Assembly (NCBI GenBank): GCA_040755155.1
Contig: JBFMBP010000027.1
Location: 1-52,161 of the forward strand
DNA length: 52,161 nt
Source: Candidatus Omnitrophota bacterium
Lineage (GTDB): Bacteria > Hinthialibacterota > Hinthialibacteria > Hinthialibacterales > Hinthialibacteraceae
Reading direction: 5' to 3'
The notes under the pieces are model-generated. The model ran no database searches. It saw only the letters and a list, made by a program, of their open reading frames with translations, and was not told the origin of the DNA. Positions 36,983 to 46,093 of the stretch are shown in pieces (the first letter of the stretch is position 1; each line of letters opens with the position of its first letter). The position numbers and the translations under genes were made by a program.

Positions 36983-39520
36983 CTACACGGCGACGATGTT
37001 CAAGAGTTTTCCGGCGACGTAAATCCGCTTTTTGATCGTTTTGTCTTCGATCCAGCGGGTAATCATGGCGTCTTGGTTCGCCGCTTGCCAAGCCATTTCC
37101 TCGTCGGCTTCAGCGGGAACCTCAACCTTGCCGCGCACCTTGCCGTTGACCTGAACTACGATGCTGATGGTTTCCGTCTGTAGGACGGAAGGATCGAACG
37201 CAGGCCAGGATTGATCTTGTACAAAGCCGGTTTCGCCCATCGCTTCCCATAATTCGTCGCTCAAATGCGGCGCGAAGGGGGAGAGGATGCGAATGAGGGT
37301 TTCCGCCGCTTCGCGGAAGATGGGGAAATCGGCGGCGGCCACGCCGCTTTCGCCGACGAAGCGGTACATTTCATTAACCAGCTCCATGATCTTGGCGATG
37401 GCCGTATTGAGAGCTATGCGTTGTTCGATGTCGGCGGCTACGCCTTCGATGGCGCGGTGGCAGGCGCGGCGCAATTGCAGCGCGGCTTCACTTGGCGCTT
37501 CCGAAGAAACAGGCGCCGAACGAAAAGCGGGGGAAAAGCGCATAATCAAACGGTAGACGCGATCAAGAAAGCGGGAAGCTCCGATTACGCCTTCATCGCT
37601 CCAATCGAGGTCTCTTTCCGGCGGTGAGGCGAAGAGGATGAAGAGGCGGGCGGCATCGGCGCCGTATTGTTCAAGAATAGGGCCGGGATCGACGACGTTG
37701 CCCTTGGACTTGGACATTTTAAAGCCGTCCTTGGTGACCATGCCTTGCGTCAAGAGTTTTTTGAACGGTTCAGAACAGGAAAGCAGTCCTATATCCCTTA
37801 GCGCTTTGGTGAAGAAGCGGGAATACAGCAGATGCAGAACGGCGTGTTCGACGCCGCCGATGTATAAATCCACCGGCATCCACTCGTTAGCCAGAGCTGT
37901 GTCGAAGGGTTTTTGTTCGTTGCGGGGATCGATGTAGCGCAGAAAATACCAGGAGGAATCCCAGAAGGTATCGATAGTATCGGTCTCGCGCCGGGCGGCG
38001 CCGCCGCATTGTGGACATGCCGTATGGACGAAGGATTCGTGCCGTTCGAGGGGCGAGCCTTCGCCGGTGATTTCCACGTCCGTGGGCAGTTCGACGGGCA
38101 GCCGATCGTAGGGAACAGCGACTTGGCCGCATTTCTCGCAATGAATCAATGGGATGGGCATGCCCCAGTAGCGTTGGCGGGAGATGCCCCAATCGCGCAA
38201 GCGGTAATTGACGGTTCCCTGGCCGACGCCCTTGGTTTCCATCCAGGCGGTAACCGCTTTTTTCCCTTCTACGTTGGGTGTTCCTTCGAAGGGGCCGGAA
38301 TTGACCATGACGCCTTCGTCCACCCAGGCCGCCGTCATTTCTTCAGCGGAATCGAAGGGGGCGTTTTCCGGCTTGATGACCAGACGCATGGGCAGGCCGT
38401 ATTCCTTGGCGAAGAGAAAGTCGCGCTGGTCGTGAGTGGGGACGGCCATGATGGCGCCGGTTCCGTATTCCACTAAGACGTAATTTGCGATCCAGATGGG
38501 GATTTTTTCCTCATTGACGGGATTGACGGCGAAGCGTCCGGTGAAGACGCCCTCTTTGCGCGCGGCGTCGTCGGTGCGGTCGGCTTTGTCCATGCGGGCG
38601 ACGTCTTCGATGAAGGCGCGGCAAGCGGCTTCTTGCGGAGTATCGGCGATCAGTTTTTCCACGAGGGGATGTTCGGGAGCGAGAACCAGATAGGTTGCGC
38701 CGAAAATCGTGTCGGGGCGAGTGGTGAAAACGGGGATGGCGGTTCCGGCCAGCGGTTCGCCGGAGACGCGGAAGACGATCTCGGCGCCTTCGGAGCGTCC
38801 GATCCAGTTATGCTGCATAACTTTGACCTTGTGAGGCCATTCCGTCAGCGTTTCCAAATCCCGCAGCAGTTCTTCGGCGTAATCGGTGATCTTGATATAC
38901 CATTGGGGCATGTATTTTTGCGCGACGAGGGAATCGCAGCGCCAGCACAGGCCGTTGATTACCTGCTCGTTGGCCAGCACCGTCTGGCAGGAGGGACACC
39001 AGTTGAGCAAGCCTTCCTTGCGATAGACGAGACCTTTATCCCAAAACTTCAGAAAAAGCCATTGCCCCCATTGGTAATATTTTTCATGGCAGGTGGCGAC
39101 TTCGCGGTCCCAGTCGTAGGCGAGGCCGAGCGCCTGTTGTTGTCTTTTCATCTCGCCGATGTTGTTGTAGGTCCATTCGGCGGGGTGGATTTTGCGTTTA
39201 ATGGCGGCGTTTTCCGCTGGCAGGCCGAAGGCGTCGTAGCCCATCGGGTGAAGAATGCGGAATCCCTTCATGCGGTAAAAGCGGGCCATGACGTCGCCGA
39301 TGGAGTAGTTACGCAAGTGGCCCATGTGTAATTTGCCGGAAGGATAAGGGAACATTTCGAGACAGTAGAATTTTTGTTTATCGCCGCGCATGGGGGCGGA
39401 AAAAGCTTTTTCCTCGAACCAGCGCGTTTGCCATTTGCGCTCGACATCGGTAAAGGGGTAATGATCCGGCGCATCCTTGACGCCGGAGATGACGGATGTT
39501 TTTAATTCCACGGAAGCCAT
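36983..39520 (-). CDS. leuS: Leucyl-tRNA synthetase
   Basis: Leucyl-tRNA synthetase charges tRNA-Leu with leucine and edits mischarged products. The 845-residue protein has normal length and full domain order: HIGH motif HMGH at 65-68 within FPYPSGKLHMGHLRNYSIGD, a zinc-type CPSC..CWRC module (about 175-200), the CP1 editing domain (about 230-420, with YGTGAIMAVPTHDQRDF), a second cysteine motif CPQCGG, the KMSKSKGN signature near residue 600, the anticodon-binding helices, and a C-terminal VQVNGKVRGKVEV domain. GAGG six bases before the ATG supports the start. It is a core gene and reads away from the HicB-like gene. Confidence 0.98.
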   Translation of the reverse strand: MASVELKTSVISGVKDAPDHYPFTDVERKWQTRWFEEKAFSAPMRGDKQKFYCLEMFPYPSGKLHMGHLRNYSIGDVMARFYRMKGFRILHPMGYDAFGLPAENAAIKRKIHPAEWTYNNIGEMKRQQQALGLAYDWDREVATCHEKYYQWGQWLFLKFWDKGLVYRKEGLLNWCPSCQTVLANEQVINGLCWRCDSLVAQKYMPQWYIKITDYAEELLRDLETLTEWPHKVKVMQHNWIGRSEGAEIVFRVSGEPLAGTAIPVFTTRPDTIFGATYLVLAPEHPLVEKLIADTPQEAACRAFIEDVARMDKADRTDDAARKEGVFTGRFAVNPVNEEKIPIWIANYVLVEYGTGAIMAVPTHDQRDFLFAKEYGLPMRLVIKPENAPFDSAEEMTAAWVDEGVMVNSGPFEGTPNVEGKKAVTAWMETKGVGQGTVNYRLRDWGISRQRYWGMPIPLIHCEKCGQVAVPYDRLPVELPTDVEITGEGSPLERHESFVHTACPQCGGAARRETDTIDTFWDSSWYFLRYIDPRNEQKPFDTALANEWMPVDLYIGGVEHAVLHLLYSRFFTKALRDIGLLSCSEPFKKLLTQGMVTKDGFKMSKSKGNVVDPGPILEQYGADAARLFILFASPPERDLDWSDEGVIGASRFLDRVYRLIMRFSPAFRSAPVSSEAPSEAALQLRRACHRAIEGVAADIEQRIALNTAIAKIMELVNEMYRFVGESGVAAADFPIFREAAETLIRILSPFAPHLSDELWEAMGETGFVQDQSWPAFDPSVLQTETISIVVQVNGKVRGKVEVPAEADEEMAWQAANQDAMITRWIEDKTIKKRIYVAGKLLNIVAV

Positions 39521-39689
39521 GTCGATCCTCGATAGTAAAATTACATACGTTTATGTTGATAAAACGGATTGTATTCGATTATGCCGGGAATGATGGAGTG
39601 TAATAATTCTTGTAAAGAAGAAGATTCTATCTATTCTAAAAGATATTTTAAGCCGGATCATAAGGTATATGCAGAGCCAATCAATGCTG

Positions 39690-39905
39690 TTATGCGAAAA
39701 CTAAGCGGCGTCCTTTAGGTTTCGGAATGGCGTCTCCAAACTCCAACGCCGTATCAATCCAAAGTTGGGCCGCTTCATGGATGTTCCTTAAAGCCTCTTC
39801 GTGGGAATATCCATGCGCCATGCACCCTGGCAATTCGGGAATTTCCGAGATGAACGCTTGATCATCCTCGCTCCAGTATAGGATGATTTCATATTTATTA
39901 TCCAT
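39690..39905 (-). CDS. HicB-like (UPF0150) protein without a partner toxin
   Basis: A 71-residue protein of the HicB antitoxin-like family: YWSEDDQAFISEIPELPGC followed by SHEEALRNIHEAAQLWID is the characteristic partial RNase-H-like fold. No HTH or ribbon-helix-helix tail is present; it ends KPKGRRLVFA. HicB proteins normally pair with HicA, but no hicA frame lies on either side here. A complete hicB-hicA pair with a similar HicB sits 1.5 kb away at 41348-41787, so this may be a paralogous orphan that could cross-neutralise that toxin. Confidence 0.8.
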   Translation of the reverse strand: MDNKYEIILYWSEDDQAFISEIPELPGCMAHGYSHEEALRNIHEAAQLWIDTALEFGDAIPKPKGRRLVFA

Positions 39906-39924
39906 TCGGCTATTCCCGCGCTTG

Positions 39925-39962
39925 GAGCGTTCAAGGGCGGAAAAATATCGCCCTTGACGCTC
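39925..39962. repeat. CAAGGGCG hairpin repeat (copy 1)
   Basis: GAGCGTTCAAGGGCG and CGCCCTTGACGCTC form a 14-base-pair stem with one bulged base and a nine-base loop. It lies 16 bases past the sucC stop and 20 bases upstream of the hicB-like start. No T-run follows on either strand, so it is not a canonical terminator, but it could still stop or protect transcripts. Confidence 0.85.
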
Positions 39963-39977
39963 TCAAGAAAAGTACTG

Positions 39978-41141
<1,164 letters not shown>

Positions 41142-41164
41142 CCTAAATTCTCCCAAATATATTA

Positions 41165-41195
41165 AATGATGAATGATGAGTGATGAATGATGAGT
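41165..41195. repeat. Period-7 minisatellite (copy 4)
   Basis: Four GATGAAT/GATGAGT units 24 bases upstream of the sucC start, so it lies in the probable sucC leader or promoter region. Confidence 0.85.
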
Positions 41196-41240
41196 CTAAA
41201 AGACGGATTGCGCTTCGCTTTATACCTTTTCTTTAGCCTT

Positions 41241-41340
41241 ATTTGTCAGAATCGGGATAGGCAGGTTTTTCAGGATTCTCAGGATAAAAAAAAATAATCC
41301 TGGTTATCCTTTCATCCAGGATATCCGGATTCAGACAAAT
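41241..41340. repeat. 100-bp inverted repeat with TTTGTC ends
   Basis: ATTTGTCAGAATC on the left and GGATTCAGACAAAT on the right are inverted copies. The interior is built from repeated CAGGAT/ATCCTG words (CAGGATTCTCAGGATA ... ATCCTGGTTATCC ... ATCCAGGATATCC) that can pair across the centre. It starts seven bases beyond the hicA stop. This ATCCTG-rich, TTTGTC-ended repeat type is familiar from many environmental bacterial genomes. Confidence 0.85.
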
Positions 41341-41347
41341 ATCTCTT

Positions 41348-41569
41348 TCATAACAATTCCAAAAATTCCTCTACGCTCAAACCGGAAACGCGAATTAGTA
41401 CGCGTAAAGTTCCAATGGATAATTCCATATGTTGCGGTATAGATAGATTAGCGCGTATTCCTTCTTTTACCAAAACCACATGACTGCCGACTTGGCCTTT
41501 AACTTCCCAATCCGCCCGCTGAAAAGCTTTCACGGCTTCTTTCCCTGAAATATTCTTTAACCGGCCCAT
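41348..41569 (-). CDS. hicA: HicA-family mRNA interferase toxin
   Basis: A 73-residue YcfA/HicA toxin with a double-stranded RNA-binding-like fold that cleaves mRNA. It begins MGRLKNISGKEAVKAFQRA, has the catalytic histidine in GSHVVLVKEG, and ends IPQHMELSIGTLRVLIRVSGLSVEEFLELL in the typical IPxHxELxxGTLRxIL pattern. The true start is the ATG at 41569; the longer frame upstream is the antitoxin gene in another phase. It follows hicB after two bases, so the order is antitoxin then toxin, and the pair is surely co-transcribed. Confidence 0.92.
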   Translation of the reverse strand: MGRLKNISGKEAVKAFQRADWEVKGQVGSHVVLVKEGIRANLSIPQHMELSIGTLRVLIRVSGLSVEEFLELL

Positions 41570-41571
41570 CG

Positions 41572-41787
41572 TTAAACCGAAACCAGGACTCGTTGTTGCC
41601 CAGGTTTGCTGGATTGGGTGGAGATAGCTTTTTGATCTTCCGCCCATAACCATGCGGCGATCGCTTCCTTGATGTTCTCTAGGGCTTCCCTCTCATCCTT
41701 TCCCTGAGAAACGCATCCGGGAAGGCTAGGGCATTCGGCTACGATCCATCCGTCTTCCGCTTTTTCTAAGATAACGTTAAACATCAT
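41572..41787 (-). CDS. hicB: HicB-family antitoxin
   Basis: A 71-residue HicB-like antitoxin: MFNVILEKAEDGWIVAECPSLPGC followed by DEREALENIKEAIAAWL is the family core that binds and blocks HicA. There is no DNA-binding tail, so autoregulation may rely on the HicA-HicB complex or be absent. GGGAG eight bases before the ATG supports the start. It is encoded upstream of hicA, the arrangement common for the short UPF0150-YcfA pairs and opposite to E. coli hicAB. Confidence 0.9.
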   Translation of the reverse strand: MMFNVILEKAEDGWIVAECPSLPGCVSQGKDEREALENIKEAIAAWLWAEDQKAISTQSSKPGQQRVLVSV

Positions 41788-41869
41788 TGCGGATTCTCCC
41801 GATTAAAGTATGTCTCAACCGAGAATTTGAATCTGTTCTTCGGCTCGCATAAAATCATATCATTCCCGA

Positions 41870-44515
41870 TTAGTTTTTCGAATCCTCTTTCGCTTCGCTT
41901 TTCTCCGCTTGTTGTTCCAAGCGCTTTACGGTTTCTTCCAGTTCCTTAACGCGCGTTTCGAATTTCTTTTGCTGATCGAATAGATCGTCGAGGCGCTTGG
42001 CGTTGTCCGCCGAGAGTTGCGAACCCTTCTCGCGCCGGATTTCCTTGATTGCGTTATCCGCCTGGCTGCGGAGCGATTCCGAGGCGTCGTCTTTGGCGAC
42101 GCGGTGCAAGTGAGGAATGGCCTTCTCGTCTTTCAATGCTTGCAAGCCGGAAATGGCGCCGCTGCGAATGCGGTCTGACGAGGATTGGAGATATTCCAAT
42201 AGCATTTCCCGCGTCTTATTTGCGTTTTTCTTCGTTTTCTCGGCGAGCTCGCCAAGACCGCGCATAGCCGTCATTCGAATACCGCGAGAATAAGGATCCT
42301 TGGAAAATTTATCGAGTTCGGAATAGATGCGCGGCTCTTCCAATTCGATCAAAGCATTCAAGGCAGCAGAACGAACCGTATCTCGATACGATTCACGATC
42401 AAGGCCGGGGCGCAGGATGGAATAGACGCCATCTAATTTGATGCGTTGCAGCGAATCGGCCGCCGCCGCAATGACGTAAATGCTTTTATCGTTTTTAAAG
42501 CGATCCGCTGCGGCTTCGAAAGCGTCTTTGTCTTTATAAAATTTCCCCAACTGAGAAACGACGGTGCGGCGCACTTTGGGATTGGGATGATGGCAGGCGG
42601 CAAGCAGAATCTTTTTCGTCTTTTCCGTTTGGAAGCGTCCGATCACCTCGGCCGCTTCGCTTTGCACCTTCCAATACGAATCCTCGTTCAGACGCTTGGC
42701 TAAGGCGTCGATGATGCGCTCGTCGTCCTTGCCGCTCAAGGCGCTCAGGGCGCGCAGGCGTATGACGATGGTGGATCCGTTTTGCAATTCCTCCAGCAGC
42801 ATCTCTTGCGATTTCTCATGCGCCAATTCCATAAGCACTTTGAGCCGTGGATTGATATCGACGCTAATGGGCGGCTCTTGGCAGTGGATGGAAACGGTCT
42901 CGTCTTTCTTGGCGATATCCGCCGTATGATGGAGGATTCCCGATTTGGTCGCGACGTCGATTTCCAGCGGGAACGCATAGGCGGGAGCGCCGTCCGCCGC
43001 TTCCTGCGTTTGTTGCAGCCGCACCCGCACTTGCTTCAATTTGGGCAGCCATTCGTGCGAGGCTTTGATTTTGGGATGGCCGGGCGTATAAATCCACTGC
43101 TCGAAGAAGCGATCCATAGGCCGGCCGCTGACTTCTTGAATCGTTTCCAAAAAATCGTCCGTATCCACTAAGCCGGGAGCGAATTTTTCCAAATAGCGTT
43201 TCATGATTTTGCGGTATAAGTCATCGCCTAATTGGTTGCGCAACATGTGGAGAACGCAGGCGCCTTTGGGATAGGAGTGGGAGTCGAACATCTCGTCGGG
43301 ATTAGCGAAGCGGTTATCGACGATAGGGCGCGTGTAACTGCGGCTGGAGTTGATATATTCCACCATATTCCCCATCATCGCATCAAGAAACCTGTCTTCT
43401 CCCTCCGCATGTTGAAACCATAAGGCGTCAGAATAGGTGGCGAAGCCTTCGTTGAGCCATAGTTCCGGCCAGGATTTGCAGGTTATTAAATCGCCGAACC
43501 ATTGATGGGATAATTCGTGCGCGATGAGGCCGTCTTGATCCGCGTCCAGCCGCGCTTCTTCGTCCATGACGGTCCACTCGTGCAGCGTGGTCGCCGTAGT
43601 ATGCTCCATGCCTCCGGCGCGGAAGTCGCGCACGGCGGCTTGGGCGTATTTTTCATAGGGATAGGGATAGCCGAAAAAATCGCTGAAGAAATCGATCATG
43701 GCGGGGGTTTTGCCCATGCTGGGGCGGGCGTCCTTGGCCAAGCCCTTTTCGACGTAATATTCGACGGGAATCCCTTTCCAATCGTCGCGCACAATGTCGA
43801 AATGGCCTACGACGAGACTGACGAGATAGACGACGTGAGGAATCTTTTGCTTCCATACGTCCGTGCGCCATTCACCTTCCTCTTTCGATTCTACGAGAAG
43901 ACCGTTGGAAAGCGTGACGAATTCTTTGGGAACCGTAGCGATCATTTCCGTCACCATGCGGTCGTTGGGATAGTCGAGGCAGGGAAACCAATTTTTCGCC
44001 TGGTTGGGTTCGTTGAGCGTGTATAGTTGATCGGGATTGACCGGTGCGGCATGTTGAGAGTCGCTGAAATACATCCCTTCTTTGGGAGCGGCGGAATAGG
44101 CGATGCTCATATTGTAAGAGCGATCCATTGGCAGGGATTGGGAGAAGGTAATAAGCAGCGCGTTATCGGCGTAGGTCCAATCCATCGAGCCGGGCGCATC
44201 GCATTCGACTTTTTCGATTTTCATATCTTTGGCGTCGAAGCGAATGCTGGAAACGCCATCATAGAGGGGGCGAAATTGATATTTAGCTGTCGCTTCGATG
44301 CGCATCTCCTTCATGAAAACCTTAATTTCCAGGGTAAGATGCTCGCAATCGACTGTTCGTTCCGGCTGATAGCTGCGGTTGAAGACGCCGTCGATTTTTT
44401 TCGGAGGAAACAATCGAAAACCGTCGGCAATGCGATCCGCTGCGGCGGAACCTGCGATGGCCGTCAACATAAAAATGAAAAATGATATTCCCCATAGAAG
44501 TTTTCGTGCTGACAT
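41870..44515 (-). CDS. Secreted M1-family aminopeptidase with C-terminal HEAT repeats
   Basis: An 881-residue exported zinc metallopeptidase. A signal peptide (1-26, ending GSAAA) is followed by the M1 beta-sandwich and the gluzincin domain: HELSHQWFGD near residue 334 and the third ligand in WLNEGFATY 18 residues after the HExxH. The exopeptidase motif reads GGMEHTTATT (about 303) in place of GAMEN, a change shared with other bacterial M1 enzymes. After the catalytic domain a HEAT/PBS-type helical array (about 570-810) has repeated units such as RTVVSQLGKFYKDKDAFEAA, then a C-terminal coiled coil (about 830-875). AAGGAG six bases before the ATG marks the start. It probably trims peptides in the periplasm or outside; the HEAT arm may bind a partner. 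Confidence 0.9.
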   Translation of the reverse strand: MSARKLLWGISFFIFMLTAIAGSAAADRIADGFRLFPPKKIDGVFNRSYQPERTVDCEHLTLEIKVFMKEMRIEATAKYQFRPLYDGVSSIRFDAKDMKIEKVECDAPGSMDWTYADNALLITFSQSLPMDRSYNMSIAYSAAPKEGMYFSDSQHAAPVNPDQLYTLNEPNQAKNWFPCLDYPNDRMVTEMIATVPKEFVTLSNGLLVESKEEGEWRTDVWKQKIPHVVYLVSLVVGHFDIVRDDWKGIPVEYYVEKGLAKDARPSMGKTPAMIDFFSDFFGYPYPYEKYAQAAVRDFRAGGMEHTTATTLHEWTVMDEEARLDADQDGLIAHELSHQWFGDLITCKSWPELWLNEGFATYSDALWFQHAEGEDRFLDAMMGNMVEYINSSRSYTRPIVDNRFANPDEMFDSHSYPKGACVLHMLRNQLGDDLYRKIMKRYLEKFAPGLVDTDDFLETIQEVSGRPMDRFFEQWIYTPGHPKIKASHEWLPKLKQVRVRLQQTQEAADGAPAYAFPLEIDVATKSGILHHTADIAKKDETVSIHCQEPPISVDINPRLKVLMELAHEKSQEMLLEELQNGSTIVIRLRALSALSGKDDERIIDALAKRLNEDSYWKVQSEAAEVIGRFQTEKTKKILLAACHHPNPKVRRTVVSQLGKFYKDKDAFEAAADRFKNDKSIYVIAAAADSLQRIKLDGVYSILRPGLDRESYRDTVRSAALNALIELEEPRIYSELDKFSKDPYSRGIRMTAMRGLGELAEKTKKNANKTREMLLEYLQSSSDRIRSGAISGLQALKDEKAIPHLHRVAKDDASESLRSQADNAIKEIRREKGSQLSADNAKRLDDLFDQQKKFETRVKELEETVKRLEQQAEKSEAKEDSKN

Positions 44516-44602
44516 TTGGCGCTCCTTAACAAGATCATCATCGCGTTAATGGAAAATTCAGCATATCACAAGGGTGGCGAAAGAGGTAAGTCCCTTTATT
44601 TT

Positions 44603-44634
44603 GAATGATGAATGATGAATGATGATTGATGAAT
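44603..44634. repeat. Period-7 minisatellite (copy 5)
   Basis: Four GATGAAT-type units, one changed to GATGATT, about 90 bases upstream of the M1 peptidase start. Confidence 0.85.
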
Positions 44635-44657
44635 CTCATATTACGCAGCCTGGGAGC

Positions 44658-44674
44658 GCGGGCGTCTCGCCCGC
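44658..44674. repeat. GCGGGCG-TCT-CGCCCGC hairpin
   Basis: A perfect seven-base-pair stem with a three-base loop, inside the stretch CTGGGAGCGCGGGCGTCTCG. The same phrase, translated in spurious frames as GRDARAP, is common in dispersed repeats of Planctomycetes, Verrucomicrobia and other environmental genomes. Confidence 0.8.
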
Positions 44675-44730
44675 AGATAGGAGCAGCCGATCCAACGCAG
44701 CGCTTGGGTTTTATTTTTCGTTGCGTTTTC

Positions 44731-44909
44731 GAATCACGAAACCGCGAAAAGGCGCGAATTCCACGAATTCCACGAATTTTTTGCATCACGGATATCAAGG
44801 ATTTTTTGGGACTTCACCAAAGAATCCTTTTAATGGCGTGATCCAAATGCTTATTTGATTGCATGATTTTTTTCGTGTTTTTCATTATCCCTTTGCGTTT
44901 TCGTGATTC
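44731..44909. repeat. About 180-bp inverted repeat with AATCACGAAA ends
   Basis: GAATCACGAAACCGCGAAAAGG on the left is repeated inverted on the right (44889-44909, its complement reading GAATCACGAAAACGCAAAGGG). Between them are CCACGAATT and TTCGTGTTTTTC words that also pair. No coding capacity. Similar ACGAAA-rich repeats are seen in other environmental genomes. Confidence 0.75.
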
Positions 44910-44954
44910 AATCGACGATCCCAATATCGCCTTTATTTTTTCTTCACGCGTAAC

Positions 44955-44970
44955 ATGAGTGATGAATGAT
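44955..44970. repeat. Short period-7 minisatellite (copy 6)
   Basis: Two units, GAGTGATGAATGAT, just upstream of the AAGGAG ribosome binding site (44976-44981) of the DUF4432 gene. Confidence 0.7.
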
Positions 44971-44989
44971 AAATAAAGGAGTAGTAAAC

Positions 44990-46066
44990 GTGGCGAATTT
45001 GTTTGGCAAGAATTGGAACGAGAAGCAATTGAGCCGCTATACGGGCGCAAAATGGCAGGCGGGGGGAATTCGGCGGATGCGCTTCGCCGAGGGGCCGGAA
45101 GAAGGGACGGAAGCCGTCCAATTCGACGCGGGCAACGGGTTGACATTCAACGTCATTCCTAGCCGGGGATTGGATATCGCCTCGGCGAAGTTTTGCGGCG
45201 CTTCGCTTTCCTTCGACGCGCCGATGGGCGAAGCCCATCCCGCCTATTTCGATTCGCAAGGTTTAGGTTGGCTGCGGACTTTCTTCAGCGGCTTGGTGAC
45301 GACGTGCGGTCTTACTTGGGCGGGCGCGCCTTGCGTCGATCGGGGCGAGGCGCTGGGGCTGCATGGCCGTTATTCCCATCTGCCCGCCCGGCAATTGAAG
45401 ATCGGCGATGAGTGGGTTGGAAACAATCGCCGATTGTGGATTTCCGGCGAGTTCCGCGAGTGCAATCTCTTTGGCCCCAACATCGCTGCCACCCGCACTG
45501 TTTCCATCGAATTGGGATCGCATACGATCCGCATCGAAGATTTTGTGCGCAACGAAGGCTTTACGCCTGCGCCGCACCAGATGCTCTATCACATCAACAT
45601 CGGCTTTCCCGTCGTCGATGAAACTACGCGGCTATTGGCGAATTCCGCCATTACTCCCCGCGACGCCGAGGCGGAAGCGGGCAAGGAAGAATACGACCGC
45701 TTTGAAGCGCCTAAAGCAGGATATAAGGAGAAGGTTTATTACCATGACATTAAGCCGGACAAGAAAGGCTTTGGCTGCGCCGCGTTGGTCAATCCCGAAT
45801 TTAACAATGGGCAAGGATTGGGCGTTTGCGTGCGCTACCGCAAGAAGGAACTGCATCGCTTCGCCCAATGGAAAATGATGGGAGCGGGGACTTACGTCTG
45901 CGGGCTGGAACCGGCCAATTGCAGCGTGCAAGGCCGCGCCCACGACCGCGAAGACAAAACCCTCATCTTTTTGAAGTCGGGCGAAGAGCGCCGCTATCTC
46001 GTCGAAATCAGCGTTTTACCGGATAATAAGGCCATCGAGGCGGCGAAGAAAACGATTTTGGAATGA
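44990..46066 (+). CDS. DUF4432 aldose-1-epimerase-like protein
   Basis: A 358-residue protein of the DUF4432 family, a beta-sandwich relative of aldose 1-epimerase (galactose mutarotase) thought to act on sugars or sugar derivatives. Family features are FNVIPSRGLDIASAKFCG, TCGLTWAGAPCVDRG followed by LGLHGRYSHLPA, the HQMLYHINIGFPV segment in the middle, and WKMMGAGTYVCGLEPANC near the end; the H and E residues in these segments would line the sugar site. The best start is GTG at 44990, with AAGGAG eight bases upstream; the ATG at 44966 lacks one. Its stop lies in a period-7 repeat and overlaps the next gene's ATG, so the two are translationally coupled. Confidence 0.85.
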   Translation: MANLFGKNWNEKQLSRYTGAKWQAGGIRRMRFAEGPEEGTEAVQFDAGNGLTFNVIPSRGLDIASAKFCGASLSFDAPMGEAHPAYFDSQGLGWLRTFFSGLVTTCGLTWAGAPCVDRGEALGLHGRYSHLPARQLKIGDEWVGNNRRLWISGEFRECNLFGPNIAATRTVSIELGSHTIRIEDFVRNEGFTPAPHQMLYHINIGFPVVDETTRLLANSAITPRDAEAEAGKEEYDRFEAPKAGYKEKVYYHDIKPDKKGFGCAALVNPEFNNGQGLGVCVRYRKKELHRFAQWKMMGAGTYVCGLEPANCSVQGRAHDREDKTLIFLKSGEERRYLVEISVLPDNKAIEAAKKTILE

Positions 46067-46093
46067 TGAATGATGAATGCGGAATGATGAGTG
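46061..46093. repeat. Period-7 minisatellite at an overlapping gene junction (copy 7)
   Basis: GATGAATGATGAATG..GATGAGT units supply both the stop codon of the DUF4432 gene and the first codons (MMNDECGMMS) of the DUF115 gene. Confidence 0.85.

Larger units (their letters stand above)
44516..44989. other. Repeat-filled intergenic region
   Basis: About 470 bases without a gene, holding four dispersed repeats listed separately: period-7 units at 44603-44634 and 44955-44970, a GCGGGCG hairpin at 44658-44674, and a long inverted repeat at 44731-44909. It lies between the divergent M1 peptidase and DUF4432 genes, so their promoters must be in or between these repeats. Confidence 0.7.

Noticed and set aside
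38633-39331. 232-codon frame opposite leuS
   Set aside because: It is a mirror frame of a certain gene caused by base composition.
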